From positions 1-11,743 of the forward strand of contig CANHCG010000021.1 of the NCBI GenBank assembly GCA_947459055.1: a stretch of DNA of 11,743 nucleotides. The letters run 5' to 3'. Positions 8,060 through 11,743 of the stretch are shown here, piece after piece (the stretch's first letter is position 1; each line of letters opens with the position of its first letter). The notes under the pieces were generated by a model. It saw only the letters and a list, made by a program, of their open reading frames with translations, was not told where the DNA came from and did not search any database. The position numbers and the translations under genes were made by a program. The DNA comes from Cytophagaceae bacterium (GTDB lineage: Bacteria > Bacteroidota > Bacteroidia > Cytophagales > Spirosomataceae).

Positions 8060-8118
8060 TAAAATTTTATTTAATCAAATCTTTATATAGATTGTGAACT
8101 ATTATAAATTAAAAGACC

Positions 8119-8592
8119 ATGAGTGAAGCAAAAAAATTGTTAGTTGATGTATTGTCAACGGTCGTACTTCCCAAGTTAAAAGGATTGAACGAAAAAAATG
8201 CCAAAAAAATGGTTCATGCGAGCCATAAAGCGCTAGCTGAAATAGCAAAAAAATATCATAAATTACTCGATGAGCAAGCGGAGGATGCGGCAAAGGAAAA
8301 GGCGAAGCAAGCGAAAATAGCTAAGAAAACTTCAGAGAAAGAAGCTAAGAAAAATTCAAAATTGGCTAAAAGACAGGCTGAATCTAAGCAATTAGCCTTG
8401 CTTTTAGCGAAAGAAAACAAAGAGGTGGCCAAGCCTTCTAAATCAGTTAGAAAGCCATCTAAAAAAGCAGCGGTAACTACAAAAAGTGCAGCGAAAGCAG
8501 TAAAGCCAGTGGCAAAAACCTCTACAAAGGCATCAGTAAAAACAAGTGTAAATCCAGCGGTGAAAAGACGCGGGAGAGCTCCAAAAGCTTAA
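8119..8592 (+). CDS. Lys/Ala-rich basic protein, histone H1-like, candidate nucleoid-associated protein
   Basis: This 157-residue protein is not a recognised enzyme. About a quarter of the residues are Lys (38) and about 18% Ala. Residues 1-55 look like an ordered helical region with hydrophobic positions (LLVDVLSTVVLPKL near the start). Residues 56-95 form a charged, probably helical Lys/Glu/Ala stretch. Residues 100-157 are a Pro/Ser/Thr/Lys/Ala tail with repeated AKP, KPS and KPV steps, like the tails of eukaryotic H1 and bacterial H1-like proteins. The end, KRRGRAPKA, resembles an AT-hook (RGRP) but is not exact. No signal peptide is seen. The gene appears monocistronic, with an inverted repeat upstream and a strong terminator downstream. 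DNA binding is an inference from composition. An RNA- or ribosome-associated role is possible. Confidence 0.75.
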   Translation: MSEAKKLLVDVLSTVVLPKLKGLNEKNAKKMVHASHKALAEIAKKYHKLLDEQAEDAAKEKAKQAKIAKKTSEKEAKKNSKLAKRQAESKQLALLLAKENKEVAKPSKSVRKPSKKAAVTTKSAAKAVKPVAKTSTKASVKTSVNPAVKRRGRAPKA

Positions 8593-8619
8593 TCAACTAT
8601 TCGTTTATCATTTGATTTG

Positions 8620-8658
8620 ATGCGTTCATCCAATTATCAATTGGATGAACGCATTTTT
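8620..8658 (+). terminator. Strong rho-independent terminator after the Lys/Ala-rich gene
   Basis: A perfect 16-bp stem (8620-8635 with 8639-8654) has a 3-nt ATC loop and is followed by TTTT and an AT-rich tract. The stem starts ATGCGTTCATCC. It lies 28 nt after the stop at 8592 and separates the basic-protein gene from the ABC transporter genes. Confidence 0.88.
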
Positions 8659-8670
8659 AATTTAGTTTAG
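8641..8670 (+). promoter_or_regulatory. Weak candidate promoter for the ABC transporter pair, overlapping the terminator
   Basis: TTG at 8641-8643 is followed after 19 nt by TAGTTTAG (8663-8670), one mismatch from TAnnTTTG. It would give a leader of roughly 15 nt before the ATG at 8690. The upstream box lies in the right arm of the terminator stem. The genes need their own promoter if that terminator works, but this particular match is tentative. Confidence 0.22.
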
Positions 8671-8689
8671 GGTATAAAAATTCGGGAAA

Positions 8690-9595
8690 ATGATATTGTC
8701 TATACAAGATGTAGTTAAAACTTATTCGGAACATGTTGCCTTGGACCATGTGAGTTTGGAGGTGCCCAAAGGCCATATTTTCGGTTTATTGGGGCCCAAT
8801 GGCGCAGGGAAAACTTCTTTAATTCGAATCATTACACAAATTACGGCACCCGATTCAGGGCGTGTGATTTTTGATGGAGCTGCTTTGTCGGAGCGACATG
8901 TGAATGACATTGGATATTTGCCCGAAGAGCGAGGATTGTATAAGAAGATGAAGGTCGGGGAGCAGTTGATGTATTTAGCCCAATTAAAAGGCATGTCCCG
9001 GTCTGAGGCGCAATCAAAACTCAAAGATTGGTTTGTTCGCTTGGACATTAAAGAGTGGTGGAATAAGCCGGTGGATGATTTGTCGAAGGGGATGCAGCAA
9101 AAAACGCAGTTCATTGCGACGGTGGTTCATGAGCCTAAATTATTGATTTTAGATGAGCCATTTTCGGGTTTTGATCCGATCAATGCGAATATGTTGAAGG
9201 ATGAAATTTTAGCCATTCGGGATCGAGGAACGACCATTTTGTTTTCGACACATCGGATGGAATCAGTGGAGGAATTGTGTGATGGGATTGCATTGATTAA
9301 TCATGCCAACGTGGTGTTGACAGGGAATAAAAAAGAGGTACAAAATCGGTTTAAAAAGAATGAATTTGAATTGATTTTTGGAGGTGAATTACCCGTAGAG
9401 AATGAAAGTTTTGACTTGTTAGGCACAGAGGTTACCCAAGAGGGGCGTCAGAAAGCGCGTATAAAATTACATGCCCATGTGCGGATTAATGAGGCCTTGG
9501 GTGAGTTGATTAGCCATGTCGAAGTATATAGTTTCCAAGAAATCATACCGTCGTTCAATGATATTTTTATTGAAGTTGTTTCACAAAAAAAATAG
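8690..9595 (+). CDS. ABC transporter ATP-binding protein, NatA-like (ABC-2 exporter)
   Basis: This is the nucleotide-binding subunit that powers the membrane protein encoded 6 nt downstream. The 301-residue protein has Walker A GPNGAGKT (35-42), a Q-loop region reading YLPEERGLY (76-84) in which Glu79 stands where Gln is usual, the signature LSKGMQQK (131-138), Walker B LLILDEP (151-157), D-loop SGFDP (159-163) and H-loop H188. The YLPEERGLY form is common in the NatA subfamily, so the enzyme is likely active. Residues from about 220 form a C-terminal accessory domain. Cytoplasmic. NatA/NatB in Bacillus exports Na+; homologous pairs serve many substrates, so the cargo here is unknown. Confidence 0.92.
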   Translation: MILSIQDVVKTYSEHVALDHVSLEVPKGHIFGLLGPNGAGKTSLIRIITQITAPDSGRVIFDGAALSERHVNDIGYLPEERGLYKKMKVGEQLMYLAQLKGMSRSEAQSKLKDWFVRLDIKEWWNKPVDDLSKGMQQKTQFIATVVHEPKLLILDEPFSGFDPINANMLKDEILAIRDRGTTILFSTHRMESVEELCDGIALINHANVVLTGNKKEVQNRFKKNEFELIFGGELPVENESFDLLGTEVTQEGRQKARIKLHAHVRINEALGELISHVEVYSFQEIIPSFNDIFIEVVSQKK

Positions 9596-9601
9596 CCCAA
9601 C

Positions 9602-10918
9602 ATGAACAAGATTTTATTAATCATTCAGCGTGAATATGTGACAAGGGTTCAAAAAAAATCCTTTTGGATTGCCTCTTTATTGGCCCCATTTTTGATTACG
9701 GCGATATATGCGATCCCGATTTGGTTGGCCTTGCGAGATAAAGAAGTGAAAAAGGTGGAAGTTTTGGATCAAAGTGGGATTCTGGAAGCAAAGGATTTTA
9801 CCGATCGAGAAATTCAATATCAACTGATTTCAGGCGATTTAGAGACCTATAAGAAGACTTTTGCGAAACAGGGTTTTTCAGCCCTTGTCGTCGTAAAAAA
9901 GAATATTTTGGAGGATCCTCGGGCAGTTCAAATCTTTTCGGAAAAGAACGTGAGTTTGCCTTTGAAATCATCGATTGAGCGGATTGTGCAAAATAAAATG
10001 CGGGCTGTTTTGATGCAAAAAGCAGGAATTTCGGAACGGGTTTATGAAGATACACAGGTGGATATATCGGGAGAAACGATCACCGTTTCGGAGCAGGGAA
10101 AGGAAACAAGCTCGAGTTCGGGTGGAGCGATGATTTTGGCGGGAGTTATGGGTTTTATCTTGTATATCACGCTATTATTGTATGGCTCGCAGGTGATGAA
10201 TGGGGTGATTGAAGAGAAAAGTAGTCGGATTATTGAGGTGATTATTTCGTCGGTGAAGCCCTATCAATTGATGTTAGGGAAGATTTTTGGGGTAGGCTTA
10301 GTTGGTTTAACCCAGTTTTTATTATGGATTGTTCTGACGATTGGCTTAAGCCGGGTGACCAGTGTGCTGTATCAACCTGAGGTTAAAAAAGAAATTCTCT
10401 CTATCAAAGATAAAAAGGTTCAGGAAGCTGTCAAAGAGGTCGATAAATCCGATATTTCACCCATGGAAGAGGTGACTAAGGTGTTGGCAAGTACGAATAT
10501 CCCCTTGGTAATTGGTTGTTTTATGTTTTATTTTTTCTTTGGGTATTTGCTATATAGCTCCTTATTTGCTGCTATTGGGAGTGCCGTGGAAAGTTCGACA
10601 GAGGCGCAGCAATTTACCTTTATCGTCATGATTCCGATCATTATTTCCTTTTTAATGGCCCAATATACGATGCAAGATCCGGATAGTTCGGTGGCCGTCT
10701 GGGCATCGATGATTCCATTTACCTCGCCTATTAATATGATGGTTCGCCTACCTTATGGCGTGCCAACTTGGGAATTAATTTGTTCCATGGTCCTTTTAGT
10801 GCTCGGTTTTTTAGCTTGTAGTTGGATTTCAGCCCGTATTTATCGTGTGGGAATCCTGATGTACGGCAAGAAAGTTAGCATCAAAGAATTAAGTAAATGG
10901 ATCTTTTATAAAGGATAA
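9602..10918 (+). CDS. ABC-2 family transporter permease, NatB-like
   Basis: This is the membrane partner of the preceding ATPase. The 438-residue protein has TM1 at about 22-44, then an extracytoplasmic domain of about 130 residues (45-175), then five more predicted membrane segments at about 177-198, 226-250, 300-325, 337-355 and 390-412. This is the ABC2_membrane_3 architecture. The conserved cytoplasmic stretch EEKSSRIIEVIISSVKP (204-220) between TM2 and TM3 is the usual NatB hallmark and probably contacts the ATPase. A lysine- and glutamate-rich loop (259-295) separates TM3 and TM4. The stop codon at 10916-10918 directly abuts the stop of the convergent gene. The substrate is unknown. Confidence 0.9.
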   Translation: MNKILLIIQREYVTRVQKKSFWIASLLAPFLITAIYAIPIWLALRDKEVKKVEVLDQSGILEAKDFTDREIQYQLISGDLETYKKTFAKQGFSALVVVKKNILEDPRAVQIFSEKNVSLPLKSSIERIVQNKMRAVLMQKAGISERVYEDTQVDISGETITVSEQGKETSSSSGGAMILAGVMGFILYITLLLYGSQVMNGVIEEKSSRIIEVIISSVKPYQLMLGKIFGVGLVGLTQFLLWIVLTIGLSRVTSVLYQPEVKKEILSIKDKKVQEAVKEVDKSDISPMEEVTKVLASTNIPLVIGCFMFYFFFGYLLYSSLFAAIGSAVESSTEAQQFTFIVMIPIIISFLMAQYTMQDPDSSVAVWASMIPFTSPINMMVRLPYGVPTWELICSMVLLVLGFLACSWISARIYRVGILMYGKKVSIKELSKWIFYKG

Positions 10919-11269
10919 TTAAGTATTTAGCCAATTATCTAATTGATCTGGATTGAATCCTGCGATTAACTTATCGTTTTGAACGATAATGGGTCTTTTT
11001 ATGGCGGAATTTTTCTCGAGCAGAAATTCGAATGCGGCTTTTGGGGATTCGAGTGATTGTTTTTGTTCGTCGGATACGAGTCGATAGGTGCTGCCTTTTT
11101 TGTTAAATACTTGATCTAAGCCTAAATGTTCGATGAAGCTTTGTAACGTTTCGGGGCTGATTCCTTTCTTTTTGTAGTCGTGAAATTCATATTTTATGCC
11201 TTTTTGATTCAAGTAATCAAAGGCTTTTTTCATGGTGTTGCAAGCGGGAATTCCGTAAATCGTAATCAT
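10919..11269 (-). CDS. ArsC/Spx-family thioredoxin-fold protein (YffB-like putative reductase)
   Basis: The 116-residue protein matches the ArsC/Spx family in length and fold markers: an N-terminal ITIYGIPACNTMKKA with a single active-site-type Cys10, the NKKGSTYR segment (56-63), and the cis-proline region IKRPII (90-95). Arg63 and Arg92 match two of the three arginines that hold the oxyanion in arsenate reductase; the third is not evident. It lacks the CxxC pair of Gram-positive Spx, and the CNTxKKA signature is closest to YffB, whose role is poorly known and may be glutathione-dependent thiol reduction. Nothing arsenic-related is nearby. It is convergent with the permease gene at zero spacing and divergent from fumC. 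Confidence 0.85.
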   Translation of the reverse strand: MITIYGIPACNTMKKAFDYLNQKGIKYEFHDYKKKGISPETLQSFIEHLGLDQVFNKKGSTYRLVSDEQKQSLESPKAAFEFLLEKNSAIKRPIIVQNDKLIAGFNPDQLDNWLNT

Positions 11270-11290
11270 GTGTATTTTAATTTTAAATTC

Positions 11291-11323
11291 TTGTTTCGCG
11301 TGTCGAATTTGGTGGTATTTTTG
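11291..11323 (+). promoter_or_regulatory. Candidate Bacteroidota-type promoter of fumC
   Basis: TTG at 11291-11293 and TATTTTTG at 11316-11323 are 22 nt apart. The second box is an exact TAnnTTTG -7 match, and the spacing lies inside the range known for Bacteroidota primary-sigma promoters. Transcription would start near 11330, about 30 nt before the fumC ATG. Confidence 0.5.
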
Positions 11324-11334
11324 TAAAATATAGA

Positions 11335-11342
11335 CAAATTTA
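11335..11342 (-). promoter_or_regulatory. Candidate -7 box (TAAATTTG) for the ArsC/Spx-family gene
   Basis: On the minus strand this reads TAAATTTG, an exact TAnnTTTG match. It would give a leader of about 60 nt to the ATG at 11269. No TTTG is found at the usual upstream distance. It overlaps the predicted start region of the fumC transcript, so the two promoters would be back-to-back. Confidence 0.3.
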
Positions 11343-11358
11343 ATACAAACAAACCGTC

Positions 11359-11743
11359 ATGGAGTATAGAATAGAAAAAGATACGATGGGAAAGGTACAA
11401 GTACCGGCTCATGTGTATTGGGGGGCTCAAACGCAACGTTCCATTGAGAATTTTCCGATTGCCCAAGATATCAATAAGATGCCTAAAGAGATTATTCGGG
11501 CATTTGCTTACTTAAAAAAGGCCGCTGCGATTACGAATTTTGAAGCGGGTGTGTTGGATGAGGCAAAGAAAAATTTAATTGGGCAGGTATGTGATGAAAT
11601 TTTGGCAGGGCAATGGGCGGAACAATTCCCTTTAGTAGTTTGGCAAACGGGTTCTGGCACGCAATCGAATATGAATTGCAACGAGGTAATTGCCTACCGT
11701 GCTCATGTGTTGCAAGGTGGAAATCTTCTCGATGAGCAGAAAT
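11359..11743 (+). CDS. fumC: Fumarate hydratase class II, N-terminal part, truncated by window edge
   Basis: Class II fumarase interconverts fumarate and L-malate in the citric acid cycle and needs no iron-sulfur cluster. The first 128 codons are present and the frame is open at the right edge. They show [14 protein letters not shown] at the start, YWGAQTQRS (20-28), and [12 protein letters not shown] (95-106), the substrate-binding region of the fumarase/aspartase superfamily. [14 protein letters not shown] favours fumarase over aspartate ammonia-lyase and argininosuccinate lyase. The C-terminal catalytic SS loop lies outside the window. The ATG at 11359 is preceded by a good candidate promoter, so this looks like the first gene of its unit. 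Confidence 0.93.
   Translation, partial: MEYRIEKDTMGKVQVPAHVYWGAQTQRSIENFPIAQDINKMPKEIIRAFAYLKKAAAITNFEAGVLDEAKKNLIGQVCDEILAGQWAEQFPLVVWQTGSGTQSNMNCNEVIAYRAHVLQGGNLLDEQK

Noticed and set aside
9580..9600. Run of eight A just before the stop of the ABC ATPase gene as a programmed slippage site fusing it to the permease
   Set aside because: The ATPase ends at a normal length and the permease has its own ATG 6 nt downstream with a typical N-terminus. No stimulatory structure is evident.
692..10918. A single lipid/envelope gene cluster forming a new functional system
   Set aside because: Two strong terminators and unrelated genes (rsfS, RNA methyltransferase, basic protein) interrupt it. The shared lipid theme is within what ordinary housekeeping order would give.
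10919..11269. Arsenate reductase (arsC) as the specific function
   Set aside because: The third oxyanion arginine is not evident, the active-site context CNTMKKA fits the YffB branch better, and no arsenic resistance genes are nearby.

Overview
The window reads as an ordinary stretch of a Bacteroidota chromosome, probably Cytophagales-like. The evidence is moderate-to-low G+C, almost no Shine-Dalgarno sequences, promoter-like boxes of the TTTG / TAnnTTTG type, a Bacteroidota-style RsfS-FtsH pair, a FAB2-type acyl-ACP desaturase and a GH32 enzyme with a signal peptide. The lineage within the phylum is inference. I see no tRNA, rRNA, CRISPR array, insertion sequence, phage or plasmid module.

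Layout. The left end is a leftward pair: a monofunctional biotin ligase (birA, TTG start) followed after 22 nt by a long-chain acyl-CoA synthetase cut off by the window edge. A 63-nt divergent gap separates them from a long rightward series running from 1547 to 10918. That series is rsfS (ribosome silencing factor), ftsH (membrane AAA+ protease), an LpxH-like UDP-2,3-diacylglucosamine diphosphatase, a secreted GH32 fructosidase overlapping it by 41 nt, a soluble diiron acyl-ACP desaturase, a SpoU/TrmH-family RNA methyltransferase, a small Lys/Ala-rich histone-H1-like protein, and a NatA/NatB-type ABC-2 ATPase and permease pair. An ArsC/Spx-family (YffB-like) protein then runs leftward, its stop codon directly abutting the permease stop. 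The right end holds the first 128 codons of class II fumarase (fumC), rightward.

How the genes fit together. Several serve lipid and envelope metabolism: biotin ligase (activates acetyl-CoA carboxylase), acyl-CoA synthetase, LpxH (lipid A), acyl-ACP desaturase (membrane fluidity) and FtsH (in E. coli FtsH also controls LpxC, the committed step of lipid A synthesis). This is a loose thematic grouping and not a proven operon. Two clear intrinsic terminators, after ftsH and after the Lys/Ala-rich gene, break the rightward series into at least three transcription units.

No clearly new system is visible. The items most worth a second look are the Lys/Ala-rich DNA-binding candidate with its flanking 9-bp inverted repeat, the ftsH terminator flush against the lpxH start, and the GH32 signal peptide encoded inside the lpxH 3' end. 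No non-coding stretch is longer than about 105 nt.
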